54,271 nucleotides of DNA from Flammula alnicola. Taxonomy: Eukaryota; Basidiomycota; Agaricomycetes; Agaricales; Strophariaceae. Location: assembly GCA_015499995.1 (NCBI GenBank), contig JADNRV010000324.1, forward strand, positions 1 through 54,271, read 5' to 3'. Under the pieces are notes generated by a model. That model saw only the letters and a list, made by a program, of their open reading frames with translations, had not been told where the DNA came from and did not search any database. Both the position numbers and the translations under genes were made by a program. Of the stretch, positions 41,860 through 53,551 are shown piece by piece; within the stretch, counting starts at the first letter, position 1; each line of letters starts with the position of its first letter.

Positions 41860-42588
41860 CGTGAGCAAGACGCGTCAACGCGTCCGCGTGTACTAGAAGC
41901 GAAATGTGGGAGGTCAAAAAGTGAAACAGAGTCATTGAGGGAGAGACTCACATATATACGCCAGGGCCACAAGGGTATGCAGTGACTTCAAACGAAAACA
42001 AAAGACCCGTATTTCTCGATCAGGTTGGCGGTGCTTTATCGAGCATGGCCCTTGCAGCTTCCAGTCCAGTCACTGTATACGTTTATCCGTGCTCACAGGA
42101 TTGGGCTAGCCTAAAAAGCAAACATCGGTAGAAGGAAATGACTAGAAGGGGCTCGCCTTGCGGTTCCGAGACCCTTGATGATGGAAAGAGAAGTTAAAAA
42201 GTAAACCAGGCGGTCATCGTCCAATTGTTTTGCGTGTGTTTGATGATTGTGTGGGCTGTCGTTATTGGCAGGAGAGACAATGGTTTGAATTAGGATAGAC
42301 GATAACAGGTTCCATCCAATTGATATCTTCTTTAATTGTGGGGTTTCTGATGTTGTTCTGATGTTCGGAAACTCTCTCTTCCTTGCGAAGGCTTTTTGTT
42401 CTTCGTCAGCTAGTCCGACTCACTGCTCAGGGGTTCAACTTCAAGACAAGCCGGATTACTATTAGCAATTGAAGCCGTTGTCCTTGAGAACAAACAATAC
42501 ATCACGTTGAATTGCAGCTTAGTAATAGCTTTCAAACTCTTCCAGCAACCTTCAACCTCAAGTTCCTGGTCCTGTTTCAAAGTCTATT
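41860..42588. other. Divergent upstream region between BTB 1 and the F-box-like gene
   Basis: About 730 bp between two divergent start codons. Palindromic ACGCGTCAACGCGT at 41870-41883 lies just above the BTB start. No gene seen. Confidence 0.45.
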
Positions 42589-44012
42589 ATGCGCTCATGT
42601 ATTCCTCAGGAAATCATCGACCTCATCATAGACGAACTTGGTTGCCAAATTCTCGAGAAGAATATTTTTCAAACTCTCGCATCGTGCTCTCTCGTATCGC
42701 GCGCATTCCAACGACGCCCCCAGTCGTATATTTTCTCGGAGGTCCAACTCGATACGAATTCTAGAATTTCTCATGCAGTGGAGTTTCTCCCTCTTTTAAA
42801 ATGCAACCCTCGCCTCCGCTCCTACGTAAAGGTTCTCGAGTTAATCCTCGGTGATCGTCCTCCGGCCCTTACGAGTTCTCAAGCAAACACTATATCCAAC
42901 ATCCTCGATATGTTAGGCAGAAACGAGGATGAATACGTTGGAGTAAATACCCTCAAGCTTTTCGGCAGCGGAATAGATTGGCCTCTCATTAGCGAAAATA
43001 TTCGTTCATCCTTCTGCATTCTCCTTCTTGGACAACCAGCCGATTCTCCACCCGACTCACGCGGCGCTGGCAGGAGCAGAGGTGGCGTCCAAAAAGTCTA
43101 CCTATCCCACATTTCATTTCCCCTCGAACTCCTTTCGTTATGTCCTTCCCTAGATGAACTGGAGCTTGACGAATGTCACAAAACTGAAGGACCGGACTCG
43201 ACTTTTCAACAATCGTCAACCATACATTTCAGTGTTGACCCTATGCCACGTCCTCGAGTGAAATTATTCCGCTTGAAGACTGGTGATATATTCCTTTTTT
43301 TGCAAGCACTCGAAGCAGATGACACTATCCGAATTCTATCGGAAATCAAGAATTTATATATTATCCATACTGAGCAAAGCTATCCCCCAGAGGATATGCA
43401 GTATCTCGCGAAATTTATTTCCAGGAATGCCAATCATTTGGAATCAATATCTCTGTGAGGAATATGTTTCTTTTCTTTTTACTATGCGCTGAAATCCTAA
43501 ACATGTTCTATAGTAATGACGATTTAACGGATTCCCTTTATGATGAATTGGTCTCTGTTCTTCCTGGCCCCATCAATCTTACTCTACTTCCTCACCTCCG
43601 TTCCTTCTCGATCGCACGTACCGTCATGATGCCAGCAGGAAGCACGTTTTCTCCAGTGGCTAATATCCTCAACCTCTTCGACCCCTACCCTCATGATGAT
43701 GCCCCAATATCTTTGGAGGAAGTCAACCTATCCATAGATATTGATATCGTTGAAATAGTCGACGCCTTTGATTTTCTTAGTGATCATCATGGTTGGGATC
43801 AACTCGATGCCACTCTTACGGGCCCGCGATTCAGAGCTCTTAGGGCGGTCGAGCTGAAGATAAGGTTTATGGTTTATGCCTCCTTATCGACAGCAGTTAT
43901 GTCGAGCTTGGAAGATGTGGCAGAGGAGTACTTTTGCAGGAAATTTCCGTTACTCTTTTCTTCGGACGTCTATTTTATCCTGGGCCCAGTGACTGTGCAT
44001 GACTTGACCTAA
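42589..44012 (+). CDS. F-box-like protein 5
   Basis: Two exons, 42589-43454 and 43514-44012, intron GTGAGG...TATAG; 454 residues. The N-terminus CIPQEIIDLIIDELG, then LASCSLVSRAFQRRPQSYIF, is the F-box-like start used by a large mushroom family (Pro-x-Glu-Ile-Ile-Asp followed by Cys-Ser-Leu-Val-Ser-Arg). The remainder has LRR-like steps, for example LLSLCPSLDELELDECHK and LPHLRSFSIARTVM. No signal peptide. Probably an SCF adaptor of unknown substrate. It is not closely related to the other F-box genes in this window. Confidence 0.82.
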
Positions 44013-44569
44013 CTTGCCGTAGACGATTTGCCAGTGATGGTTTTCTCTTGTTAGCAGATGTGAAGAGCGAAGCTTAGTGACGGAAGTTCCATCAGTACTC
44101 ACATCGTTTATGATATTCATGGGTAACCTACTTGATCCCTGTTATGTTCGTCTTGGAAAGTAAATTGTTCCAATAAAAAGCGTTTCAGATTCTCTTCGTG
44201 TCTGCTTTGTTTCTCGGTTAGCAAAGCCGCTCGGCTAAAGGATTATGACAAGCAAAGTCCACAAAGTATCAAGTATTTCGTTATCGTCAGCGTCTTCTTA
44301 GGTCTTCTTCGTCTCTCTCGTACTTACTCGAGATCCCTGCAAACAAAGAGCTTTCTGACACCGAATGCTTCTGTTTGAACTGCGGATGAGTGAGGAATGG
44401 TCACAGTAACATGGAGCAAGAGTCTCACTCGTCAAGGTACCATCTTTGACCAACACGCGACGTCGGAGGCGGCCTCGAGGTTCCTCAGCGACCCTTCGTA
44501 CACGCTGCGAACGTGCGATCAGGCCACGTTAAATAAAGGTCTGCAACCACCACCAGCACAGTTCGCGAA
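44013..44569. other. Intergenic / leader of the small membrane protein gene
   Basis: No independent gene. The + strand is open from 44397 to 44735 in another frame, but without a motif; it probably overlaps the leader and first exon of the membrane protein gene. Confidence 0.4.
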
Positions 44570-45450
44570 ATGCATATCAAGGCCGTCGCTGGTGGCTCCT
44601 CGGCTTCGCAAACGACGACGGAATTCGCAGGGATGCTGCTACAGCAGGAGGGTGGTCTTGAGTGGTCGGAGAACGTCTTCAAAGCCTCCTGTACGTTTCA
44701 TCATCTCACTTATCGTCTCTAGAAGCTTATGTTAGCATTCCGTAGGGGCATTCATAGTGCATATACTGACCATAGTGTGGACTTGGTTCACATGTCTCGG
44801 CCCTTCACCGAGTGAGTCTCACTTATACCCATTTCTTTTTCTGTCTCCATCTTGCGAGCTGGAGCTCGTATGCATCGTGTTGTGAACTCTAGGCTTATCT
44901 ATCTTCGCAATTCCTCCAGCATGGACGTTTCAGTCCCTCTTCGACGCGTGTTCGTTTGGTACGTGGCAGAACCTATCATTCCCCAATACGCAATTTAATG
45001 TTTCTTCTCTAGTTGCAAAACATCCCCATCCATTTCATATCATAGGCTGGTCAATATTCTTTGGACCCATAATCATCCTCATACCGTGTCTCTTGCTCCT
45101 CGAAATCCTCATTCTCGTCTTGTTCAACTTGAGTTTCGTATTCCATGGGATGATTCCAGGCATGTTTATTCATCTACATTCGGTTCGGTTTCCCATGTCT
45201 ATTCCGTATATCTGTATGTAACCTTGTCCCGCATATATTGACTTCTCTTGAAACAGGATCGATGGAGGACCGATTTGGCGCTCTCAAAGAGTACTTTGCA
45301 GAGTCGCGGGAAACCATTTTCGCCAGTATTGAGCACTGGACGGCGGTGTTCAACAAATGGACTACGGATTGCCCCCCTTTACTTGTACTGCGCTTGCTAG
45401 CTGGTGCGATGAGCATCTTTATTCTATTTGGCCTATGGAGTGGCTGGTAG
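44570..45450 (+). CDS. Small multi-helix membrane protein with a GC-AG intron
   Basis: Exons 44570-44690, 44746-44811, 44892-44957, 45013-45159 and 45257-45450; 197 residues. Predicted helices are FIVHILTIVWTWFTCLG, WSIFFGPIIILIPCLLLLE extending into ILILVLFNLSFVFHG, and LRLLAGAMSIFILFGLWSGW at the end. A polar, charged loop (EDRFGALKEYFAESRETIF) separates the last two. The donor of intron 4 is GC (CCAG|GCATGT); the nearby GT alternative breaks the frame. The N-terminal 40 residues are polar. I do not recognise a functional family. Three to four helices and the short length suggest an integral membrane protein of unknown role. Confidence 0.62.
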
Positions 45451-45734
45451 TCGCACGTTATACAAGTATTTTCCACCTCTAGATACAGAAGTCACGGATA
45501 CAAGTCAAATTGCATTATATGATGCGCACATCGTTACTCCTGAAAATTTCACGCATCTCTACACCCCCCGGAATCCAGCCCCAAGTGATGTCGACCTTTT
45601 ACCCACCGACTCTATGGCGCTGGAGGGGTTGCCGTTGGTTACGGCACCGGACCAAGAAAATGGCAAGGAAGATCGAACTCGACTTGGTGAATCATGTCGC
45701 TTATGTAGCCCTCCCAGCACGAAGTGTTATCATC
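45451..45734 (+). other. Open frame after the membrane protein gene, status unclear
   Basis: The + strand is open in another frame to 45796 with TEVTDTSQIALYDAHIV and DVDLLPTDSMALEGLPL, which read like real protein. It might be an alternative C-terminus reached by an unseen splice, or a relic. Its end overlaps the BTB relic on the other strand. Confidence 0.25.
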
Positions 45735-46850
45735 TATCTGGACATACCCCCGAGTTTCCCCAAGAACCCCCAAGAATCCCTCAACGTTCCCAATAGATCA
45801 AATGACGCTTCAGGATTAAGATTCTGATCCCTCACCTTATCCCAAAACAATTTCAACAGTTCGTCGCACATGTGAGAGTCGATGATACAGTTATGAAGCA
45901 GCAATTCCTCAAATGCCGTGCCAATTCTCTTGTCCAGTAGCTTGCAAGGGACCAATGGCCCCGATATAGCACCAGGTTCTGCTCTGTCGACAATTCGTTG
46001 AGCGGGAAATTATATACGCAGTTGTCTTTTTCTTCGCATCTTTGAGAGCTCGAAATAGTAGACCTTTCCTAAGAGATTAGGCAGTCCCAGTTCTTCTCCG
46101 ACCTTGAGGGCATAAGGAAGCGATTCGGTTGGGTCGACCTTCAAGCGACGAGCCAAATATCCTCCGCAAACTCTCGGACTGTCTCCCAGCCTGTGAGAAA
46201 TGAGAGAAGACACACGGATAAGATCTTCTAGATGCGAGATTGGGCATTCGTAGAGGTAGAGTGTTGGCTTCCGAGTGATGCTCTTTCCAAGGACGGCGGA
46301 TTGCGCACAATGAGTCGGAAGCCGCTCTCCAACCTATCGCTCGTGCGATTTAAAGTGGTGTTTGTTGGAAATAAGGAATAAGGATATCAGCTTTGAAATA
46401 TCCACGCGATTTGTACAAGTTTGGTCGTGATGCTGTAATAACAAGAAGGTAGAAGGAAAGGATACACATCTTAAAGTTACAGCGCATACGAGATCCAGCA
46501 GAGGGTCCGAAAATCATCGTCATAGAGCACCAGAGGATTCTCGTCGGAAGTCAACTGGTTCTTCCCATTGTCTCCTGTTGGTATATTGAATGTGCGGACG
46601 AATCCCGCTCCAACAAAAAGCGGTGAATCTAGACAATGAAAAAGCGTCACATTTCAGCGAGATAAAATGGAACACTGAAAATTTCTAGAAAATCCTTGAA
46701 AAGCACATTTTGTACAAGGATAACGCAGTCACCGTCTTCTCGGTAGTAGGTTTCGTCTCGGATAATCGTTGTGGTATTGGAACCCTCCTCGCGGCTGCTC
46801 TCGTCGTCCGTCCTCTGGCGTTTGCACGGCGTTTCTTCTTGAGTGGCCAT
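45735..46850 (-). pseudogene. BTB/POZ protein relic
   Basis: Starts convincingly (MATQEETPCKRQRTDDESSR ... DCVILVQNVLFK at 46850-46697), followed by the conserved intron position of the BTB family. The donor there reads GATTTT instead of GT, while the acceptor (GTCTAG) leads to IHRFLLERDSSA. The frame then changes to FNIPTGDNGKNQLTSDENPL and DFRTLCWISYAL, resumes downstream as LKVDPTESLPYALKVGEELG, and shifts again in an A5 run near 46035 to NELSTEQNLVLYRGHWSLAS. One more change near 45900 leads to CDELLKLFWDKVRD and NPEASFDLLGTLRD. At least three frame changes plus a lost donor in about 1.1 kb make an expressed full-length protein unlikely. The pieces are in the order of the intact genes at 41 and 53 kb. 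Confidence 0.78.
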
Positions 46851-47097
46851 TCCAATTGACAGAACCGAAGCTATGAATATTATCGCGGACAATGTGCGCG
46901 TAATAATTAATAAGGGATAAGCAAGATGCACGTCAAGGTTTTGACCTAAACGGTAATGGCGAGAATTGAAGAAAGGAATGAAGAGAATCTGAATAACGGG
47001 TTTCCTGATCAGGAAGCAACCACGTGACGAAAAGAAAACTCATCTCTTCTTCGTCTGACTCTCCGCTGCCAATTTCACTCTCTATATCAACACAAAA
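46851..47097. promoter_or_regulatory. Upstream region of eIF3i
   Basis: About 250 bp between the BTB relic and the eIF3i start codon, which are divergent. Pyrimidine-rich TCATCTCTTCTTCGTCTGAC (47040-47059) lies close to the expected transcription start. Confidence 0.4.
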
Positions 47098-48524
47098 ATG
47101 GTGGGTTCATAAAACTCTCTGCGACGCTGTAGACCTAACACAATAATATTAGCGGCCCATCCTTTTGCAAGGTTCGCAGTCAAGAAAGCACCATGATCGA
47201 CTAGTTCAATAACTCAATCACTTTGAATCTTTTTGTATAGGTCACGAACGATCCCTCACACAGATCAAATTCAACGCAGACGGAGACCTCTTGTTCACAT
47301 GCTCTAAGGACAACGTTATCAACGTATGGTACTCGCATAACGGAGAGCGGTTAGGAACGTATGAAGGAAACAACGGCTCAGTGTGGACGGTGGATGTTGA
47401 TGGTGTGTCGTATTTCTTTGACCCTTCCTCGGATGACTGACTCATGAGTCACCTTGACCTATATAGCTCAATCAAGATTCTTGGTATCGGGTGCCGCTGA
47501 TAACACCCTGCGACTGTGGGCGGTGGCGACCGGAAAATGTCTCTTCACTTGGGAATTCCCAACGGCCGTGAAACGCGTAGCTTTCAGCGAGGCAGGAACC
47601 CAGGTCGTCTGCATAACAGAGCAACGGATGGGACATCAATGTGCGATTCGGGTGTTTAATATCAATGCTGAGGGAGAGGGTACAAAACGTGCGCACGAAT
47701 CCATCGTTCTTTCATTTTTCTCGATTCCTGAAGTCTTGCATTTTGGATGTCACAGAGTCGAAAGAGCCGCTATATATGTTCAACCCTATCGGCTCAAAAG
47801 CGACAGTCTGCGCATTCACGCTGGCGCCTAATGTCATCATCACCGGCCACGAGTCAGGAAAGGTCGCACTTTTCAACGTCAAGACAGGCGAAGAAATTGA
47901 CAACAATGAGCGGGCGCACAGTGACGTGGTCACTGATCTGCAAATGAGCAAGGACTGGACGTATTGCGTCACCAGCAGCAAAGACAAAGCTGCACGAGTA
48001 CGTTCTGTGATTTTTTACCGGCCTCTGCATGTGGCTGATTCGTCTCTCGACAGATACACGACACCAAAAATCTCATGGTTATCAAAACCTACAATACCGA
48101 AACACCTCTGAACAGTGCAGCCCTGGCGCCTAACCGACCTTATGTGCGCAATTCCATCGTCGCTGCTAGTTCATTGATTGACGAACCATTTTTTTAGGTT
48201 CTGCTTGGTGGAGGTCAAGAAGCCATGAGCGTTACGACGACGTCGCTGCGTCAAGGAAAATTCGAGACACGGTTCTGGCACAAGGTGTTCGAAGAGGAGG
48301 TTGGACGTGTCAAGGGTCATTTCGGACCCATCAATACGTGAGTGTCCTTGATTTTTCTCCTCCGGATCGCCGCTTACTTTTTTTTTTCTCGCAATAGCAT
48401 CGCCGTTCACCCGGCAGGCACCACCTACGCATCGGGAGGAGAGGACGGTTTTGTTCGCGTACACCATTTCGACGAGTCTTATTTCAAGTCCAAGCCATAC
48501 GGAGACCTCGAAATCATAGATTGA
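47098..48524 (+). CDS. TIF34: Translation initiation factor eIF3 subunit i (WD40)
   Basis: Eight exons: 47098-47100 (the ATG alone), 47153-47171, 47241-47402, 47467-47679, 47756-47997, 48054-48143, 48198-48337 and 48398-48524; 331 residues, as expected for eIF3i. WD repeats are evident: [20 protein letters not shown] with [62 protein letters not shown] and [31 protein letters not shown] and the end [20 protein letters not shown] are hallmarks of eIF3i. As part of eIF3 it supports 43S preinitiation complex assembly and scanning in the cytoplasm. All junctions agree in phase; no frame problems. Confidence 0.96.
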
Positions 48525-48901
48525 TTTGTACGTTGTTGTATGATAATTGGGTATAGTCAGATACCGTATAGATATCCTGAGCGGGCAATCTGCTACCTCC
48601 CTCAGTCACGGTGCACAATTGAGAGAAATTTGGATAATCCTATCCTCTGATTCAAATCTGATCGATGTTAATGACACGCAGCAGCAAAAGACGGCGTGTC
48701 ATGGAAAGTGAAATGATATTGACAAGACGATTATGACGAGATCTACATAGATGAATGACAAGGTTATATGAAGCTAGATGGTTTTTGAAGAGATGGAGTG
48801 ATTCAGAGGACAGCTGACGTAAATAGGAAAACCAGAGTTAACGTGAAGTATGAGGTGCTGCATGGATCGGGACATGCAGCTTGCTCTTATTGAAATCGTG
48901 C
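48525..48901. other. Convergent 3' intergenic region
   Basis: Between the 3' ends of eIF3i and the leftward relic. No gene or repeat seen. Confidence 0.45.
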
Positions 48902-49670
48902 TTACAGCATATCTTGGATTTTTGCCTCCTCTTCATCACAACGAGCCTCCAGTTGAACCATTTGGTTACAATCCACCGGGTCGAGCAAAAACAAAAGGAA
49001 GCACACACGTTTTGGATCCATTTCTTGAGGTTCTCCTGGTATGTCCTGGCAGCAACGTATAATCATATATCGTTAAAACTTTAACCGTGTCTAGAGGGTG
49101 GCCAGTGATATAGTACAGAGTAATAGCTTGGCTCAATTTGCTGAGAAAGTTCTCCACTGATTCGAGGATGGATTTGATAGTGCTGCTGTCGTCGGGATGT
49201 CTCGAGTGGTCGTCTGTATCAGGAATGTGTGCAACAAGCTCTACGTCCTTGTCCTGGAAGCCAGCACATCTTCAATCGTCGGCAGTCGCGGGTCAATTTC
49301 CCCACTATTAGTACGGTATGTGACTCGTTCGATCTTCAGGTAAACATCTCTGTGTCGCCGGGCTGGGAGATAGTAGCAAGGATGAAGTACTCATACTCGA
49401 TTGCGCCCAATATTTTCTGCTTCCGAGTCTTCGGGTGTACCAGTCGTTTGACCTTGTATTGTGAGAGGCTGGTGTCAAATTCCGCATCGTAATTGCATTG
49501 GACTCGGAGGAAAAGCAGATATGGGCAAACATCCATAACATAGGGCTGACCAGGCGGGTCGGCGCAGGGAAAGTACACCCTCTCTCCGTCTAAGTGTGAC
49601 TGTGTAGTCTTCAAATGGGAGAAGGTAGAAAATATCCAGAGCTCCGAGTGTAAATGGGACAGGAGAAAGA
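48902..49670 (-). pseudogene. Uncharacterised gene with three apparent frame breaks
   Basis: Read leftward, natural-looking protein continues in successive frames: LGALDIFYLLPFEDYTVTL (about 49660-49600), then GERVYFPCADPPGQPYVMDV through ILGAIEYEYFILATISQPGD (to about 49350), then VYLKIERVTYRTNSGEIDPR LPTIEDVL (to about 49265), then FQDKDVELVAHIPDTDDHSR through LSQAITLYYITGHPLDT. A normal intron (49085-49046) joins to DIPGEPQEMDPKRVCFLLFL and a stop at 48902. Each switch needs a single-base change; the ones near 49347 and 49262 both look like one G lost. No start codon is found. I do not recognise the family. It is probably a recently disabled gene, unless the bases are sequencing errors. 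Confidence 0.5.
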
Positions 49671-50284
49671 AAGGAATTGAGAAAACTAGAACTTGATCTA
49701 AACGATTATAGGGCCGGATCTAACCCCTTGTAGGCTCCGAACATCTCCGGCTCCGGCCGTATGCCGTCTTATGTTGTAGAAGGATAAATGGCATAATGAG
49801 TCTAAGCGCCGAGACCGTGTCTCTTCTCTTGACAGTAATTCCGCAGGTTCAGAGATGCCTCGGAGACGCCGCTCGCCTAGTTTAAAAAATGCAACATGTC
49901 TGGACGTCCAGCAATTTGCAAGGGGCCGAGGACACGTGTGTGTGTGACTAGACCCACAGGTATTTCGTTCTCGATACTTGCATAAAATCATGCAACATAC
50001 ATAGCTTTTTTTTGGTGTTGAGATGTTTATCAATTCCGCAGAGACTGTAACAGATCCGTAGCCATTGTTCCGGGCACACAATGGACGACGTCGAAGAATA
50101 ATGTGCGTCAAAAGCGGTTACTTACGGTCACGTTTCGCTAGAATAACGTACCGGAGATCGGGGTCACCACGTCCTTGCAACTCTAATCTGGGTTGTTTTA
50201 ATTTTCTGCTTCAACCAACACCTGTCGGCTGGCGCTTCAAGCAGCTTTCTCGCTTTCTTTCGCTCTTTCTTGCAGTTGATATCC
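49671..50284. other. Intergenic
   Basis: No gene recognised. The right end should contain the promoter of the secreted protein gene; CGCTTTCTTTCGCTCTTTC (about 50250-50270) is the pyrimidine-rich tract just above its ATG. Confidence 0.4.
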
Positions 50285-51694
50285 ATGGTCCCGACGGCCA
50301 TCTCTCTATCGCTCCTTTTGCTTTGTTGTGCACCGACTTTTACCCATGCGTTTGATTATTCGAGCTGGCAGCCTTGGAGGCGTGCTTGGAGGAGGAGTTC
50401 GGGAGCGACTAGGAATGTGCCTGCGGAGGGATATTACGATCCTTTGGCTTCGGGTGGAAGCTTTTTGACTGTGAGTTCTATCTATCTCGTATGCTGTATT
50501 CGACATGGGCTCATGGTTTCCTGCAGTTAGTGCCTATGACCTTCCCATTGGGTCAAGGGGAACCAATAAATGCCATTATATCAGGGAACTCTGACACGCG
50601 CGTCTTGCAGGATACGGAGACGAATGGGGGCCTCAGGAACTACTTTTTGTGCGTAATGCTCCGAGTATGTTCTTGTTCGAGTTGACGAACTGGGTTGCTA
50701 TTCACTCCAACAGGTCCTTTGGATTCTCTGGAGAATGCCTTGGACAACATTCAGGTTCTGACCAAGAGGCGAATCTTGGGGATGGGAACGGATACTGTGA
50801 GTGCTTTGCTGGCCTCGTTTGGCGACTCGGGCTTAATTTATGCCGCCTATTAGTGAACGAGACGTCAGTTATTCGATGGAATTATGGGGACCCCCAACTA
50901 GGGTCATGCACGGAAACGATACAAGGTGGCAATCACTTCAGATATTGGGTTCAAAATGGGCCGAATGGAAATAGGTATGGATTGGTGCCCAAGGTCGTAA
51001 CGCAAATCTCTCAGACTGACATCTGCTTCAGTGGTGCTATCTTTATGGCGGTGTCATATGAAATGCCTTTAACTCGTTCGTAATCCTTGCATCGTCTTTA
51101 ATTTCTGCTTATTCAACGAAAAACATTCTTTGTAGAGGAGCACGATATCATCGTAAATGGTTATAACCTGGGAAGGTGGGCTACTCGCTGTTATTGCATC
51201 GTATTTATGTTTTAACATCCCCGGAAGGGATTGGCTGATAGGAAACATCACCAAAAGCACTGTGCCGACGCTTAATGTGACGAACGGAACGACGTTCACG
51301 GCCAGCACATCATTCGCCAATTTCACTTACGAGACCCATGTCCAGTATGTTTCTGGACTGCTCGAGGACACCAACATCGGGATCAACCACAACCTTTCTG
51401 TCGGTACTGCGACCATAAATGCAAGCGATGGTCTGGTTGCCGTTCTTAATGTCACATTAACGGGAACACCTCCAAAGTCGTACGTTTATTCAGTTTTCCT
51501 GGTCTTGTCCGACAATGACCGATTTTGCTCAGTATTGCATGGAGACCGTCACCTCCGCAACTGTGGCAGGTTTATCCTCTATTCATAGTCTTCCTATCCC
51601 TCGCATTTTCATGACATCTTTAACATTTCCCAATATGTCATATCCCATCTTCTCACCGCTTAATGATATATTATCCTTCCTGGCGCGGACTTAG
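50285..51694 (+). CDS. Secreted glycoprotein of an uncharacterised mushroom family
   Basis: Exons 50285-50470, 50527-50648, 50714-50796, 50854-50974, 51032-51075, 51136-51175, 51228-51483 and 51533-51694; about 337 residues. Residues 1-22 are a signal peptide (MVPTAISLSLLLLCCAPTFTHA). The body has family landmarks: GEPINAIISGNSD, FGFSGECLGQHSGSDQEANL, GDGNGY, LGSCTETIQGGNHFRYWVQN, SGAIFMAVSYEM and IVNGYNLGRDWLIGN. Exon 7 is crowded with N-glycosylation sequons (NIT, NVT, NGT, NFT, NLS, NAS). The 3' end is uncertain: after YCMETVTSATVAG the frame runs on to 51694, while an alternative splice would end in a hydrophobic tail like a GPI signal. I recall the family as common and secreted in Agaricomycetes, without known activity. 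Confidence 0.75.
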
Positions 51695-52357
51695 AAATTT
51701 GGAATCACCCCACCCCTAGACAATACCCTCCTGCATTATTGATCAATATGCCCCCTTGGACACTGTATTACACCTGTACACCCTCTCTAGAATCCTAGTC
51801 ATGACCTACATACAACACCTATTTTTTTTGTAAATATTTCTAAGTTCTCGTCCACTGAGTAGTATACTTTCAGTGTGTCGCGTTTTACATTTGTGTAAAA
51901 GATGGCAATTTTCTAAACTGCTCTGCAAAATTCTCTCTTGAATGCTTCATCGAGCTTCAAGCTTCAAGCTTCATCGCCAATATTGGCAATGGCTACGGCC
52001 TCGTGCTTGGGCCGGGTCACGAGCATACAATGATTGCCGGATTCCCGGCGGAGTCAGTAGAAATTCAAGCTGCGATTTCGGATTCCAAGCGTGCCATTGT
52101 TCCCTCCTGAGTCCTAGAACAAAGCGACCAGCACTCTGGGCAGTGTAATATAAGTAACAATAACGCAGGGCCCCGACTTTTGTGCCGCAAAAGAATGTCA
52201 CGGTGACCCAGTCGCGAGGCAAAGTTTCCCTAATCTATCTGAGTGGCACACCATCACCAAACCCACTCCCTTTCATCCATCTATCCACGACGGGTCCCAT
52301 CGGTCTTCCTTGACAGTTTTACCCTTTCATTTCATCTATACCTGCTTCGTCGTTGAA
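51695..52357. other. Intergenic with a short GCTTCAA tandem
   Basis: GCTTCATCGAGCTTCAAGCTTCAAGC (about 51945-51970) is a small tandem of GCTTCAA units flanked by GCTTCATCG on both sides. The remainder is the upstream region of BTB 3, with ACCCTTTCATTTCATCTATA just before its ATG. Confidence 0.45.
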
Positions 52358-53551
52358 ATGCCGACTGCCGCACCGTCCCGGCGATTCATTATCGTCGACG
52401 ATAGCACTATCCGAGAGGCGCGCGATCGTCAGGAGGAGAAGAGACCAAGAAAACGCGCGAGGGTCGTCGATTCCGATGATGAGGATGCGCCGAAGAAGAA
52501 GTATGAGCGCCTGGAATACGAGCAGAAGGGTCCTTATGAGCGCGATCCGATGTTCTTCAAGGAGGACCCATCTGCTACCTGCGTCGTTCGCGTCAGGGAC
52601 TACATGTTCAAGGTAAGTGATCTTCTACTTCAGCGGCACAGCTAGCTTATATTCCGTACCCAGATCCACGCGGACTTGCTGTCCTGTTGTCAGATTATGA
52701 GCGAATGCTTGCAAGATCACGTCGAACGATATGGGATGCCGACGGAAGAGAGACCATTCCAATGCCCCTATCCTACTGTGGAAGAATACCGGGCATTTTT
52801 GTGGGCGTTATACGCTACGTGCGTCTTGCAATCTCTGCTTTTATGCACCCCCTGACGTTCCTGCACTTTTAACAGCGTCGAACAACTCTCGGAAATAGCC
52901 CACGACCATGCCGATCTCGAGCGACTCTCGCAGATCATCAAACTGAATAGGAAATACGACATACCAAAGATGCTGGACTGGGTCACTGACACTGTCCATA
53001 GAACAGCAACGAATGCTGTGTTCATGGAGTCTTGTTCGTCCGCGAGCCTCACCTTGCTAGTCGAGATTGCCAAGGAGAATAAATACACGAAGACCCTCGA
53101 TGCCGTCGTCCGCAAGTGGTGCGATAGGATTCTGAACAAGAGCACGCCTTCGGTACCTGCCATCCAGATCGCGGACAAGTACGAGCTGCAGGAGCTCGGT
53201 GGGGTCGCGTACTACGTGCACGTACAGGATATGCTGGACAGGCAGACCGGCTTCACGGAGAAGGGTGCAACACAGCTGCGCGCCGACCCGAAGCTCAACA
53301 ACGGGCAGGTGATGCGCCTCTTGACTGGGTACTGGTCGCTCGTGAGCCTGTGGGAGCGTCTGCGGCTCAAGCCTATTGAACTGCCCATGGCTGGCAGCTG
53401 CTCGGCGGAGGCTCATGTCAAGTGCGCGGCGACCTGGGAACGGCGTTGCATCTCGGCTGCGGGGTGGAAGAGGATCTTGGGGATCAACTCGGCGGATATC
53501 TTGCCCTGCTGGCTTGTTTGCGCGATCAACTCTCCAATGATGATGATCTAA
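52358..53551 (+). CDS. BTB/POZ-domain protein 3, frame break near the C-terminus
   Basis: Exons 52358-52612, 52664-52818 and 52876-53551; 361 residues as read. The N-terminus has a basic NLS-like PRKRARVVDSDDED. The BTB core starts ATCVVRVRDYMFKIHADLLS, with the family intron after DYMFK, and continues MSECLQDHVERYG, ERPFQCPYPTVEEYRAFLWA, EQLSEIAHDHADLERLSQII. The helical tail (LVEIAKENKYTKTLDAVV, IADKYELQELGGVAYYVHV, LTGYWSLVSLWERL) follows. As read, the end becomes ILPCWLVCAINSPMMMI and stops. The neighbouring frame instead gives LALLACLRDQLSNDDDLKAA and PECRLAGLEALKALRTK, matching the C-terminus of the BTB gene at 41 kb. One base thus seems lost near 53503, and the C-terminal region out to about 53620-53766 is displaced. 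Confidence 0.8.
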
